Shown here piece after piece: positions 24,100 through 33,438 of a stretch of DNA of 64,000 nucleotides. Every line of letters begins with the position of its first letter. Position 1 is the first letter of the stretch. This stretch comes from Psychroflexus longus (GTDB taxonomy: Bacteria; Bacteroidota; Bacteroidia; Flavobacteriales; Flavobacteriaceae): the NCBI RefSeq assembly GCF_020164595.1, contig NZ_JAIQZE010000001.1, positions 248,001 through 312,000 on the forward strand, in the 5' to 3' direction. The position numbers and the translations under genes were made by a program. The notes below the pieces were generated by a model that saw nothing but the letters and a program-made list of their open reading frames with translations, ran no database searches and was not told the DNA's origin.

Positions 24100-24367
24100 T
24101 TTTGTTTCGTTTTTCCAAATAGTAAGCAAAGGCAACGGTGCCTAAAAAGGCAATAAGCGCCAGGACTAAAGAAATATCCAAAAACGTGGGCTTATCATTG
24201 AGTATACTATAAATAGCGATAATACCTATGCTGATCGTAATTAATAAATCTAAAGCCACAACTCTGTCCACAATACTTGGCCCTTTGAAAAATCTCACAA
24301 ATACAAGTAATGAGGAGATTGATAGTATGGGTAGTATGATGTAATATAAAAAATCGTGTACGTTCAT
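24092..24367 (-). CDS. mrpF: Mrp Na+/H+ antiporter subunit F
   Basis: 91 residues, three membrane helices, MrpF/PhaF family. The conserved GPSIVDRVVALDLL loop with its Asp/Arg pair lies after helix 1 (about residues 29-42). It overlaps mrpE by 4 bp (ATGA type) and mrpG by 8 bp, so the three are translationally coupled. It is required for complex assembly in studied Mrp systems. Confidence 0.93.
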   Translation of the reverse strand: MNVHDFLYYIILPILSISSLLVFVRFFKGPSIVDRVVALDLLITISIGIIAIYSILNDKPTFLDISLVLALIAFLGTVAFAYYLEKRNKND

Positions 24368-24846
24368 CGTAGTATTTCTAGTAAGCGTTTTTCGAAACCT
24401 TGTTTAATATCGGCTATAAATTCTTTCTTGTTCATAACATACATTCCGTGCACATACAGTACGCTGCGATCTGTCGATACGTCCAGCGCAAGAGTTCCCG
24501 GAGTCAATGTGATTAAATTGGCAAGCAATGTGATTTCAAGATCAGTTTTTGCATCCAGAGGCAGCGCTACTATACCAGGCTCCATATTGAAATTGGGAGT
24601 GATCACCTCATACGCTACCTGAATATTGGCTTTTGTAAGCTCCCAAATAAAAAAGAAGAAGAAACTCACTATTCTCGGCACTATCTTAAAGTACTTTTTG
24701 GAACCCTTGTCCTCAACACCGCTTAAAATCCATAAAATGATGAAACTAAGCACAAACCCAAACAGAAAATTATTGAAGTTGTACTCACCTGTCAAGAAGA
24801 TCCAGATCAGCGTCAACAATATATTTGAAAGAAATTTAGTTTTCAT
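24364..24846 (-). CDS. mrpE: Mrp Na+/H+ antiporter subunit E
   Basis: 160 residues with N-terminal membrane helices (about 5-35 and 55-80) and a cytoplasmic alpha/beta domain with the conserved ANLITLTPGTLALDVS motif (about 112-127) diagnostic of MrpE. It begins 6 bp after the mrpD stop and overlaps mrpF by 4 bp. It contributes to antiporter assembly; in Mrp structures it forms part of the membrane arm with F and G. Confidence 0.93.
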   Translation of the reverse strand: MKTKFLSNILLTLIWIFLTGEYNFNNFLFGFVLSFIILWILSGVEDKGSKKYFKIVPRIVSFFFFFIWELTKANIQVAYEVITPNFNMEPGIVALPLDAKTDLEITLLANLITLTPGTLALDVSTDRSVLYVHGMYVMNKKEFIADIKQGFEKRLLEILR

Positions 24847-24852
24847 CTAGTG

Positions 24853-26361
24853 TTATCGTTTTAAAACTGCGTTGATGTACATTTCGTTGTTCATTAGTTC
24901 AGTTGCAATTCTTTGTGACAACTGCTGAATGTGCTCTGCACCAAAACCTATATATAAAGTTACAAAAGTTAGAAACGCTACAGGAAAAACAAAAGTGAAC
25001 TTTTGTCCTAATCGCAATTGGTCGAAATAAATGAATTTCTTTGGAAAATTGATTTTCGGCTGATCTTTCCAAAACACTTCAGCCCATAATTTCGCAATGA
25101 CTATAAGAGTAATTAAACTTCCAAAAATTAAAGCTCCAAAGAGCCAGTATTCTTCAGCATTGAAACTCGCCAGGATAAGAGATATCTTAGGCCAGTAACC
25201 TGACAGTGGTGGTATTCCTACCAAAGAGAAAAGCGGGATTGCCATCAACAAACTCAGTTTTGGATAGTTGGCATATAATCCACCAAGCTTTTTCATGTTT
25301 GTAGTGGTTTTGATTCTGTAAATTAAACCACCCATCAGGAACAGATTGGTTTTAATGATGATATCATGGATTAAATAAAAGATAACACCAGCCATGGCCA
25401 CTTCAGTAAATAAAGCCAGTCCCCCTATCATAAAACCAATATGGCATATGATAAAGTACATGAAAACCTTCTTAATATTATTTTGAATAATAGCTCCAAC
25501 ACCTCCACTGAAGATGGTCATGATTGCCATAGTGAGCAATAAAACAGTTAAAAATGAATCCTCTGCATAAATCAAAGTAAAAACACGGATAAGTGCATAA
25601 ACACCCACTTTAGTAAGCAAACCTGCAAATATTGCTGAAACCGCCGAAGGGGGTGTATGGTAAGAGGCTGGAAGCCAAAAATAAAGAGGAAATATCGCTG
25701 ATTTAATACCGAATCCGACTAAAAACAAAACGGCACTTATTTCTACAAGGGTTGTATTTTCAACCTCAGCAATTTTAAGTGAAATATCGGCCATATTCAA
25801 TGTCCCTACCAATCCATAAAGCACACCCAAGGCTGTCAAAAATATCATGGAAGCAAAGAAATTGAGCGCAAAATACTTCACAGCACCTTCCAGCTGATTT
25901 CGCTCACCACCTATACTGATTAAAACAAAAGAGCTAATAATTATAATTTCGAACCAGACGTATAGATTGAAGATGTCACCAGTTAAAAAAGCACCGTTTA
26001 GTCCTAATAATAAAAAATGAAAAACGCTAAAATAGCCAAATCTTAATCTTGCCTTTATAACAGAAATAGCAGAAAATATCGATACTGCAAAGCCCGCAAT
26101 CGCTGTTAGAAGCACTAGTGTAACGGCTAACATATCACCGACAAATACTATCCCAAATGGCGCAGGCCAATTCCCTGACTCCACGACATGAGTACCATTG
26201 TTATAAACAAAAACAAATGCCCAGATGGCGACCACTAGTGCTACTGCATTACCGACAATACTTACTATTTTTTGGAGATTAATCTTATTCCAAAGAAACA
26301 TAAGTAGAATACTAAAAAACAAGTGAACTACAAGCGGTAGTATGATGATATCGTTTGTCAT
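24853..26361 (-). CDS. mrpD: Mrp Na+/H+ antiporter subunit D
   Basis: 502 residues, 14 membrane helices, complex-I NuoM/N-like ion-pump subunit. The conserved proton-channel region has a lysine-containing helix ([28 protein letters not shown], positions about 215-243 with Lys219 and the following HTPPS). It should carry H+ in the antiport cycle together with MrpA. The ATG overlaps the mrpC stop by 4 bp. Its sequence is of full length and intact. Confidence 0.95.
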   Translation of the reverse strand: MTNDIIILPLVVHLFFSILLMFLWNKINLQKIVSIVGNAVALVVAIWAFVFVYNNGTHVVESGNWPAPFGIVFVGDMLAVTLVLLTAIAGFAVSIFSAISVIKARLRFGYFSVFHFLLLGLNGAFLTGDIFNLYVWFEIIIISSFVLISIGGERNQLEGAVKYFALNFFASMIFLTALGVLYGLVGTLNMADISLKIAEVENTTLVEISAVLFLVGFGIKSAIFPLYFWLPASYHTPPSAVSAIFAGLLTKVGVYALIRVFTLIYAEDSFLTVLLLTMAIMTIFSGGVGAIIQNNIKKVFMYFIICHIGFMIGGLALFTEVAMAGVIFYLIHDIIIKTNLFLMGGLIYRIKTTTNMKKLGGLYANYPKLSLLMAIPLFSLVGIPPLSGYWPKISLILASFNAEEYWLFGALIFGSLITLIVIAKLWAEVFWKDQPKINFPKKFIYFDQLRLGQKFTFVFPVAFLTFVTLYIGFGAEHIQQLSQRIATELMNNEMYINAVLKR

Positions 26362-26711
26362 GAATCTTCGTCTGTTGTGTTAAGTTGATCTAGATCGTCA
26401 GTTTTTAAAACTTTGTAAGTTCGCTTTACAAGGATAATTGCAAAAGCCTGTAAACCAAAACTTATAACTATCGCTGTCAAAATCAAAGCCTGAGGAATTG
26501 GATCGGCATAGACTCCTTCCAAAACTTTTTTTGCTGAATCTATTATAGGAGGTTCTCCTTTGGTAATTCTGCCAAGTAAGAAAATCAATAGATTTACTCC
26601 ATTACCTAGCAGGATAATGCCCAAAATGAGCTTTACCATACTTCTGCGCAAAATCATATAAATGCCAGAAGCATAAAGAACACCGGTAATAATTGCTAAT
26701 ATAATTTCCAT
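26358..26711 (-). CDS. mrpC: Mrp Na+/H+ antiporter subunit C
   Basis: 117 residues, three membrane helices, homologous to complex I subunit NuoK. The pattern [19 protein letters not shown] in helix 2 and [21 protein letters not shown] in helix 3 are typical of MrpC. It begins directly after the mrpB stop and overlaps mrpD by 4 bp. Confidence 0.94.
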   Translation of the reverse strand: MEIILAIITGVLYASGIYMILRRSMVKLILGIILLGNGVNLLIFLLGRITKGEPPIIDSAKKVLEGVYADPIPQALILTAIVISFGLQAFAIILVKRTYKVLKTDDLDQLNTTDEDS

Positions 26712-27125
26712 TTAAACGGATTCTGATATTGTAAAAATAATAGTCAAAGATGCGCCTATTACAACAAGGTAAACACCAAGGTCAAAAAATAATGCAGATC
26801 CTATCGCTCCGATCACCGGAATTGGATCTTCTGCCCAAATACCTGTCATAAGGGGTAAATCTGAAAATAAAATAGGGGATATTCCACTCAAAAAAGCAAT
26901 AGCTAAACCAAACGGCATCAAAAAACCTGGATGGATTTTTAATACTGATTTTGTCTTGTCTAGTCCATTTGAAAAGGAATCCAATACAAAAGCGATGGAA
27001 GCTACTAAACCACCCACAAAGCCTCCACCTGGCAGATAGTGACCTCTTAACAGTATGAAAACTGAAAACAGCAATAATACTGGCAAAAGGTAGCTTGAAG
27101 CAGATTTTAAAATTATAGTTCTCAT
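26712..27125 (-). CDS. mrpB: Mrp Na+/H+ antiporter subunit B
   Basis: 137 residues, four membrane helices, MnhB family. The RGHYLPGGGFVGGLVAS motif (about 28-44) is the family signature. It is a separate gene here, 1 bp after mrpA, so the MrpA of this organism does not carry a fused copy of MrpB. It abuts mrpC without a gap. Confidence 0.94.
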   Translation of the reverse strand: MRTIILKSASSYLLPVLLLFSVFILLRGHYLPGGGFVGGLVASIAFVLDSFSNGLDKTKSVLKIHPGFLMPFGLAIAFLSGISPILFSDLPLMTGIWAEDPIPVIGAIGSALFFDLGVYLVVIGASLTIIFTISESV

Positions 27126-27126
27126 A

Positions 27127-29433
27127 TTATTTTTTATCTCTCGTTTTCAACCTAAGCTTTAAAAGTCCAAATACGCCCAATGCAGCAACTATAAGTACAG
27201 ATATCTCGATCATTGTATCTATTCCTCTGAAATCGACTAAAATGACATTGACAATATTTTTACCATGGGCCAATGTATAAGCATTTTCAGCGTAGAATTC
27301 AGAGATTTCAGTATTTTTAGGTTCGTTTAGAACCTTTAAAATCAGTAAGGTGATTAATATCCCAAAGCTGATAGATAAGACCCCATGTTTTATTCTCACC
27401 CCTGTATCGGAAAGTTTTAGATACTTTGGTAGTTTGTAAAGAACCAAAACAAACAAAATAACAGTAAGCGTATCTACAGAAAATTGAGTCATTGCCAAAT
27501 CCGGAGCACTATAAAACAAAAACAATAAACTAAAAGACAATCCAACTACACCTAACGCAGCAACAGCGGCCAGTCTTGATTTTGTAAATACAGTGTATAA
27601 AACTCCCATGAGTAGCATCAATAGAATAGATATTTCATACACTGTAAGCTCCGTAAGCGATGAATAATCAATACTTAAAGAGAAATCAGAGAAAATAAGA
27701 TATCCTAGGAGCAGAATTAAAAACAGAACAATTGTAGAAATATAATGTCTTAGGTATCCAGTCTGGAAAAAGTTGGTCCACAATCGGGAAAATTCTGCGA
27801 AGCCTTCAGATAATTTCAACGTCAAATCTTTGGGAGCAATTTTATCTAATTTGGCAATTGCGTTTTCTAGATTATGCTTTGGTTTCAATGTAAAGTAAAG
27901 AATAGCTCCTAGTGTGATGGTAATGGCACTAAGCCCTAAAACCGAATTGAAACCGTGCCATAGTTTTAAGTGAAACTCTTCAAACTCAATCACCTGTGTC
28001 ATTGCGATAGGCTTTGCAAAGGCTGTTTCAATAAGTCCTGGAAAAATACCAAACACAATTCCGGCTAGAGTCATGATAAGTGGAGGCATCCACATCAGTG
28101 GACTTGGTAGATGTAGTTTCTCAAATTTCTGCGGAAGCTTACCCATAAATGGTTTTACACCAGCAACAAAGCCTCCGTAAAACAATAAGATTTTGGTAAG
28201 TATAGCCAGAACTGTAAGAAATATTGCAGCGTCTTTAAAATGCAATGTCGCTTCATAAATCAAATCCTTTCCTACGAAGCCAAGTGTTGGTGGAACACCA
28301 CCACTTATAAGTGCAGCGATAAAACCAGCTATAGCTACAGGAAGTAAAACTTTTCTCAATCCTGATAACTGGGTCACATCTCGAGTCCCTGTTTCATGAT
28401 CAATAATTCCGGTAATAAGGAATAATGAAGCTTTATATAAGGCATGCACTACAATAAAAACGGCTGCAGCGACAAGGGCAGCCTGAGTACCAATTCCTAT
28501 CAAAAACACTAAAATTCCTAAAGCTGAAATCGTGGAATAGGCCAATATTCCTTTCAGGTCTGTTCTAAAAATAATGTGAATTGCAGAATATACCATGGTG
28601 ACGGCGCCAACAACAATCAAAATCGTATGCCAGATTTCGTCTCCATTCAAGATAGGAGTCATTCTAAAAAGAAGGTAAACTCCAGCCTTTACCATCGTTG
28701 CAGAGTGCAAATAAGTCGAAACTGGCGTTGGTGCTTTCATAGCTCCAGGCAACCAAAAATGAAATGGAAACTGAGCCGATTTTGTAAAAGCTGCCCCAAA
28801 GATCAAAAGTAAAATAAGCAAATAATGGGAGCTGTCCGTAATTACATCTCTCATCATGACCATTTCAGAAATACGGTAAGTTCCTGCAACCTCTCCGAGC
28901 AAGACAGCACCACCTAAAAGTAATAAACCGCCAATACCAGTAATACCCAGAGCTGTAAGTGCAGATTTCCTGGAGTCGGCTTTATCATTGTTGAAACCAA
29001 TTAAATAAAATGAAGAAATACTAGTTAACTCCCAGAAGATAAATAGTGACATAATGTTGTCCGAAAGGACTAATCCCAACATCGCCGCCATAAACATGCT
29101 CAAATAGCCGTAAAAACGATCCAAGTATTTATGGTCTTTTAGGTAAGCCGATGTGTAAAGAAATACCAGTGAACCTACACCGGTAATCATTAGAGCAAAT
29201 AGAAGTGCTAGACCATCTAGCGTAAAACTTAAGTTGACACCAAAACTTGGTATCCATTCATAGTTTTCATAGATAACCTTACCATCTGCAATCTCAGGTA
29301 GAAATGTAAGAAAATATATAAAAAGACTTAGTGGGACTAAAGATGATAGAACAGCAAGTTTACCCCTAAAATAAGATCCTGCGAAAACAAGAAATAAAGA
29401 AAATAAAAATCCTAAAAGTACTGCTCCAAGCAT
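27127..29433 (-). CDS. mrpA: Mrp Na+/H+ antiporter subunit A
   Basis: 768 residues, the largest subunit. N-terminal NuoL-like antiporter module (about 1-480) with the conserved SAQFPFHFWLPGAMKAPTPVSTYLHSATMVKAG stretch (Lys and His residues of the proton path, about 220-250), then C-terminal MrpA-specific helices (DUF4040 and MbhE-like, about 560-765). The sodium path is thought to lie at the MrpA C-terminus. It heads a seven-gene operon with B, C, D, E, F and G in the canonical order, all overlapping or separated by at most 6 bp. The complex exports Na+ in exchange for H+ and supports growth in salt or at high pH. Confidence 0.96.
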   Translation of the reverse strand: MLGAVLLGFLFSLFLVFAGSYFRGKLAVLSSLVPLSLFIYFLTFLPEIADGKVIYENYEWIPSFGVNLSFTLDGLALLFALMITGVGSLVFLYTSAYLKDHKYLDRFYGYLSMFMAAMLGLVLSDNIMSLFIFWELTSISSFYLIGFNNDKADSRKSALTALGITGIGGLLLLGGAVLLGEVAGTYRISEMVMMRDVITDSSHYLLILLLIFGAAFTKSAQFPFHFWLPGAMKAPTPVSTYLHSATMVKAGVYLLFRMTPILNGDEIWHTILIVVGAVTMVYSAIHIIFRTDLKGILAYSTISALGILVFLIGIGTQAALVAAAVFIVVHALYKASLFLITGIIDHETGTRDVTQLSGLRKVLLPVAIAGFIAALISGGVPPTLGFVGKDLIYEATLHFKDAAIFLTVLAILTKILLFYGGFVAGVKPFMGKLPQKFEKLHLPSPLMWMPPLIMTLAGIVFGIFPGLIETAFAKPIAMTQVIEFEEFHLKLWHGFNSVLGLSAITITLGAILYFTLKPKHNLENAIAKLDKIAPKDLTLKLSEGFAEFSRLWTNFFQTGYLRHYISTIVLFLILLLGYLIFSDFSLSIDYSSLTELTVYEISILLMLLMGVLYTVFTKSRLAAVAALGVVGLSFSLLFLFYSAPDLAMTQFSVDTLTVILFVLVLYKLPKYLKLSDTGVRIKHGVLSISFGILITLLILKVLNEPKNTEISEFYAENAYTLAHGKNIVNVILVDFRGIDTMIEISVLIVAALGVFGLLKLRLKTRDKK

Positions 29434-29452
29434 GCTTTAATTTATTTTTTTA

Positions 29453-29460
29453 CAAATATA
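29453..29460 (-). promoter_or_regulatory. candidate -7 box of the mrp operon (TATATTTG)
   Basis: The minus strand reads TATATTTG, matching TAnnTTTG, 19 bp before the mrpA ATG. No clear -33 TTG. Confidence 0.4.
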
Positions 29461-29541
29461 TTGATATTTCACTAAGGGAGCATTCGATTATATACTTTGG
29501 ACGAATGCCTGATATCTTTATGATAGTTTACAAATAAAAAT

Positions 29542-29561
29542 GCTGTTGAATATACAACAGC
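29542..29561 (-). terminator. terminator of the osmC gene
   Basis: GCTGTTG (29542-29548) pairs with CAACAGC (29555-29561) around 6 nt; on the minus strand it is followed by TTTTTATTTG. It lies 26 bp after the osmC stop. Confidence 0.7.
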
Positions 29562-29586
29562 TTACTTATGAATCTTATAACTTGAT

Positions 29587-29997
29587 TTAATTTAATGTGG
29601 ACTCTACAGATATTTCTGTGTCCAACAATTTTGAGATAGGGCAATTCTTTTTTGCTTTATCTACAAGCTCATCAAATTTACTTTGATCTATTTTATTAAT
29701 TTTAGCTTTCAAAATGAGGTGAGATTTCGTGACATTTCCGTTCTTCAAAGTTACTTCTCCTCTAGTCTCTAAACTTTCCGGCTGAAATCCCTCTTCAGTC
29801 AGAAAAGCAGATAATTGCATAGAAAAACAACCGGCGTGAGCAGCGGCAATCAACTCTTCTGGATTGGTGCCTTTTCCTTCTTCAAACCGAGATTTAAATG
29901 AATATGGAGTTTGATTCAATATTCCACTCTGCGATGAAATTGACCCCTCACCATCTTTTACATTTCCTTTCCAAACTGCCGTTGCATGTCTAATCAT
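29587..29997 (-). CDS. osmC: OsmC family peroxiredoxin
   Basis: 136 residues, normal for the OsmC/Ohr superfamily. The two redox cysteines are Cys57 (AAAHAGCFSM) and Cys119 (KKNCPISK), and the N-terminal WKGNVKDGEG is of the OsmC type and not Ohr. It reduces organic hydroperoxides with a thiol reductant in the cytoplasm. It is followed by a terminator and separated from the DUF2007 gene by 87 bp, so it may be independently expressed. Confidence 0.92.
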   Translation of the reverse strand: MIRHATAVWKGNVKDGEGSISSQSGILNQTPYSFKSRFEEGKGTNPEELIAAAHAGCFSMQLSAFLTEEGFQPESLETRGEVTLKNGNVTKSHLILKAKINKIDQSKFDELVDKAKKNCPISKLLDTEISVESTLN

Positions 29998-30084
29998 AAT
30001 TAATTTTTTCTAAATTTAGATATTATTCTCTGCATGCATTTGGTTTTCAAATAACATTAACCAATTTACATCATCTGAGAACTG

Positions 30085-30291
30085 CTAATTCTCAGATTGG
30101 AATTTACTGATAAATTCTTTTGCTTTTTTTTCATCACTCTCTTTCACTAAAAGTTCATAATGACCAAAAAGACCAGCATAAGAAGAATCAGAATTATCAA
30201 GTTCAAAACATTCAATTCCTTCAGAATCAAGAAGATTTTTAATTCCCATCAGTTGAACTTTAGATTTTGTAGAGTATACTTTTGTATTCAT
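30085..30291 (-). CDS. DUF2007 domain protein
   Basis: 68 residues. The pattern of a short ferredoxin-like fold with VYSTKSKVQLMGIKNLLDSEGIECF (residues 5-29) and GHYELLVKESDEKKAKEFI is that of the DUF2007 family (putative signal-transducing, PII-like fold). No signal peptide. It starts 15 bp after the thiL stop and is probably cotranscribed with it. Function unknown. Confidence 0.85.
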   Translation of the reverse strand: MNTKVYSTKSKVQLMGIKNLLDSEGIECFELDNSDSSYAGLFGHYELLVKESDEKKAKEFISKFQSEN

Positions 30292-30306
30292 AATAGCGAG
30301 TTTTGA

Positions 30307-31356
30307 TTAATCTTCCTCTTCCATACCATTCCAACCTCTGGCTTTGATAGGAATTTTTGTATTCATCCTTGAAATTAAATGAATGCCTTCACTCTGTTCT
30401 GCCATATGTCCAATGACAGTAAGATTGGGATTTGCTTTTATTTTTTCAAAGTCAGATTGATCGATTGTAAATAAAAGTTCATAGTCTTCACCTCCGTTCA
30501 AAACTACGGTGGTAGAGTCCAACTCAAACTCTTCACAAGTCGATATACACAATGGATCCAAAGGTAATTTATCTTCAAATAAATTGGCACCCACCTTAGA
30601 ATGCTTGCATAAATGCATCAATTCTGAAGATAATCCATCGCTGATATCGATCATTGACGTTGGTTTTACTTCCAAAGCCTTCAGCAATTCTACAATATCT
30701 TTTCTGGCTTCTGGTTTCAATTGGCGTTCTACAATGTAAGTGTATTTTTCGAGATCGGGTTGAGCATTAGGATTCACTTTAAAAACTTCATTTTCTCTCT
30801 GCAAGACTTTTAGACCCAAAAAAGCACCGCCCAAATCTCCTGAAACCACCAATAAATCATTTGGCTTGGCTCCACTTCTGTAAGTAATATCTTCAGATTT
30901 TGCCTGTCCTATCGCGGTTATGCTTATCGTTAAACCTTTAATTGCTGAAGTCGTGTCACCACCAACCACATCAACATTATATAAATCTGCTGCAGCTGTA
31001 ATTCCACTGTACAACTCTTCCAAAGCTTCCACCGTAAATCTGTTGGAGCAAGCGATGGATACTGTGATTTGCTGAGCTTCAGCATTCATAGCGTATACAT
31101 CAGACAAATTGACCATCACAGCCTTGTACCCTAAATGTTTTAGCGGCATATAGGCCAGATCGAAATGAACACCTTCTACCAAAAGATCTGTGGTGACAAC
31201 AGTATGTTCATCGTGATTCAATACTGCAGCATCATCACCTATGCTTTTTATAGTCGAGGTGTGTTTCACTTTAAAAAACTGAGTTAGGTGATCTATTAAA
31301 CCAAATTCTCCTAGCTCTGATAATTTAGTTTTGCTGTCTTTAGTATTTTGAAACAT
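30307..31356 (-). CDS. thiL: thiamine-monophosphate kinase
   Basis: 349 residues, normal for ThiL. It phosphorylates thiamine monophosphate to the active cofactor thiamine pyrophosphate. Landmarks are GEFGLIDHL at the start, SIGDDAAVL (Mg/ATP-binding Asp pair, about residues 40-48), TTDLLVEGVHFD, GGDTTSA (about 141-147) and the C-terminal GGEDYELLFT. A -7 box (TAACTTTG, 31376-31383) lies 20 bp upstream. No other thiamine genes are in the window. Confidence 0.95.
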   Translation of the reverse strand: MFQNTKDSKTKLSELGEFGLIDHLTQFFKVKHTSTIKSIGDDAAVLNHDEHTVVTTDLLVEGVHFDLAYMPLKHLGYKAVMVNLSDVYAMNAEAQQITVSIACSNRFTVEALEELYSGITAAADLYNVDVVGGDTTSAIKGLTISITAIGQAKSEDITYRSGAKPNDLLVVSGDLGGAFLGLKVLQRENEVFKVNPNAQPDLEKYTYIVERQLKPEARKDIVELLKALEVKPTSMIDISDGLSSELMHLCKHSKVGANLFEDKLPLDPLCISTCEEFELDSTTVVLNGGEDYELLFTIDQSDFEKIKANPNLTVIGHMAEQSEGIHLISRMNTKIPIKARGWNGMEEED

Positions 31357-31375
31357 GGATTTTATTTTAAAAATG

Positions 31376-31383
31376 CAAAGTTA
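31376..31383 (-). promoter_or_regulatory. candidate -7 box of thiL (TAACTTTG)
   Basis: The minus strand reads TAACTTTGC, 20 bp before the thiL ATG; there is no clear -33 element. Confidence 0.45.
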
Positions 31384-31494
31384 CTTAAAGGATTTTGAAA
31401 CATTGAAACTATTTGTTAAGAGTCAAATTCGAAACCTAATAACTCACAGGCCAAAAAAAATGATGACTTTTTTAAACCTCCTGTTTACAAGATT

Positions 31495-33264
31495 TTAGTT
31501 TGATTTAGACAAATTGATTGCCGTTTCTATTAAAGCCAAATGAGAATAAGCCTGTGGGAAGTTACCCAACAAGCGCTTGGTTTCAAAATCGATATCTTCA
31601 CTCATTAAGCCTAAATGATTGGAAAAACCAATCAATCGCTCAAATTGACTTCTCGCCTCTTCCACTTCCCCTATTTTGTTCAAACTGTTGATGTACCAGA
31701 AAGTACAGATCGTAAACGACGAACTTGGCAAACCAAAATCATCTTTATTTTTGTAGCGGTACAAAAGTCCGTCATTGGTCAAATCTTTGCCGATGGCTTT
31801 TACCGTGCTGATGAATTTAGGGTCTTTAGCATCAATAAAACCATAAGACTCCATCAATAATACGGAGGCGTCCAAGTCTTTGGAACCATAAGATTGAGTA
31901 AAAGCTTGCATTTCTTCATTCCAGGCGTTTTCTAAAATATCGTTTTTGATCGCTTGTTCCAAAGTTTTCCATCGCTCGAGCTTAGAAGTTTTATTGAATA
32001 ATTCTGAAATTTTTATAGCTCTATTAATAGCTACCCAACACAGTACTTTGGAAAAGGTAAAGTGACGATCTTCAGTCCTAAATTCCCAAATCCCTTTATC
32101 TGGTTCTTGCCAGTGCTTTCCAACTACCCAGGCGATACCTTTGGTTATGGTCCACAATTCTTCCTTATTATCGGTATCATTTTTAAATTTCACCAATTCC
32201 TGATGTATTACGTCCACCAGAATTCCATAAATATCATTTTGCTTTTGTGCATACGCCGCATTTCCAGTTCTCACCGGCTTTGAATCTTTGTATCCGGAAA
32301 GGTGAGTCAAAATCTTCTCAGTGAGTTCCTTCTCTTTATTGATCCCATACATGATTTGAAGCTTCTCATTTTTATCTGGAATCAAATCAATGATAAACTG
32401 AAGATAGCGCTTTGTCATTCTTGTATGACCGAGTTGAGAAATCACTCTCACCACCATTGAGGCGTCCCTTATCCAGCAAAATCTATAATCCCAATTCCTT
32501 ACTTCTCCAATAGTTTCTGGCAAGGAAGTGGTAGCAGCAGCTAGAATAGCACCTGTTTTATCATAACTCAATAATTTGAGTGTCATGGCACTTCTCAAAA
32601 TCATATCGTTATATTTTTCAAAACGTGGAGTATTATCCGTCCAGTTAATCCAATACGCCAATGTATTTTTAAAATCCATATGGATAGAATCCATACTTGG
32701 CAAATCAATCTTTTCGTTATAAGACATCAGAAAAAAAGCATCTTTCGTAAGTTTTATTTCTTCTGAATTTGCTACCGCTTCTTTTGAGAGTGACGTATAT
32801 AAAAATAAGGTATCAAATTCATCAGCTTCTGTGAGAGCAACAATGAAATCCTTTTTGATATAAATTTCTGTATTGCCTAAAGCATATTCCAATTTTGGAG
32901 AGTAATCTACTTTAAGTTTCGGTTCTCCCTTAGTAACTTTTAAATATCTTATGACTTCGGGAGGAGCGTGATAAGTTTTATCATTTTTTTTATACCTCGG
33001 CAAAAAATCATACACCTCAAAAGAGGCATCTTCAGAAGTAAATTCAGTTTTTAGAATACAGGTATTTTCAACGTAAGTCTGGGAAATTGTATAGGAATCC
33101 TCAACATTAAAGGCAAAGTGTCCCCCTTTTTCATCATCAAGCAATTTAGCGAATACTGAAGCTGAATCAAATTCTGGCAAACAACACCAATCCAATGAAC
33201 CTGTTTCAGAAACTAAAGCAGCCGTTCTACAATTTCCTATAATACCGTAATTAAAGTTATTCAT
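31495..33264 (-). CDS. GH15 family glycoside hydrolase (glucoamylase/trehalase type)
   Basis: 589 residues. An N-terminal beta-sandwich (about 1-220, starting YGIIGNCRTAALVSETGSLDWCCLPEFDS) precedes an (alpha/alpha)6 barrel with the GH15 hallmarks GEVRNWDYRFCWIRDAS (about 250-270) and IWEFRTEDRHFTFSKVLCWVAINRA (general acid region). No signal peptide, so it acts in the cytoplasm. GH15 enzymes of this bacterial type include trehalases. Its divergent neighbour is the trehalose-making OtsAB fusion, 174 bp away, so trehalose or a related alpha-glucan is the likely substrate (inference from context). Confidence 0.9.
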   Translation of the reverse strand: MNNFNYGIIGNCRTAALVSETGSLDWCCLPEFDSASVFAKLLDDEKGGHFAFNVEDSYTISQTYVENTCILKTEFTSEDASFEVYDFLPRYKKNDKTYHAPPEVIRYLKVTKGEPKLKVDYSPKLEYALGNTEIYIKKDFIVALTEADEFDTLFLYTSLSKEAVANSEEIKLTKDAFFLMSYNEKIDLPSMDSIHMDFKNTLAYWINWTDNTPRFEKYNDMILRSAMTLKLLSYDKTGAILAAATTSLPETIGEVRNWDYRFCWIRDASMVVRVISQLGHTRMTKRYLQFIIDLIPDKNEKLQIMYGINKEKELTEKILTHLSGYKDSKPVRTGNAAYAQKQNDIYGILVDVIHQELVKFKNDTDNKEELWTITKGIAWVVGKHWQEPDKGIWEFRTEDRHFTFSKVLCWVAINRAIKISELFNKTSKLERWKTLEQAIKNDILENAWNEEMQAFTQSYGSKDLDASVLLMESYGFIDAKDPKFISTVKAIGKDLTNDGLLYRYKNKDDFGLPSSSFTICTFWYINSLNKIGEVEEARSQFERLIGFSNHLGLMSEDIDFETKRLLGNFPQAYSHLALIETAINLSKSN

Positions 33265-33438
33265 ATATAAAGTTTATTAAAGCAAATTATCGATCTCCCC
33301 TTATTAAAATAAGGGGTTGATTTTATTGTCATCCTAAATTTAAGAGTAAGCCCCTTAAAATTAGCCCTTCTATGAGAGATTAAAATCTTATTTTTATAAA
33401 AATAAGTGAAATAATTCAACCAAAAGAACTTTTTTGAG

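Noticed and set aside
33297-33316. CCCCTTAT/ATAAGGGG inverted repeat between GH15 and OtsAB
   Set aside because: Perfect but with a 4-nt loop and no T-tract; could be an operator, but nothing else supports it, so it is not listed as a feature.
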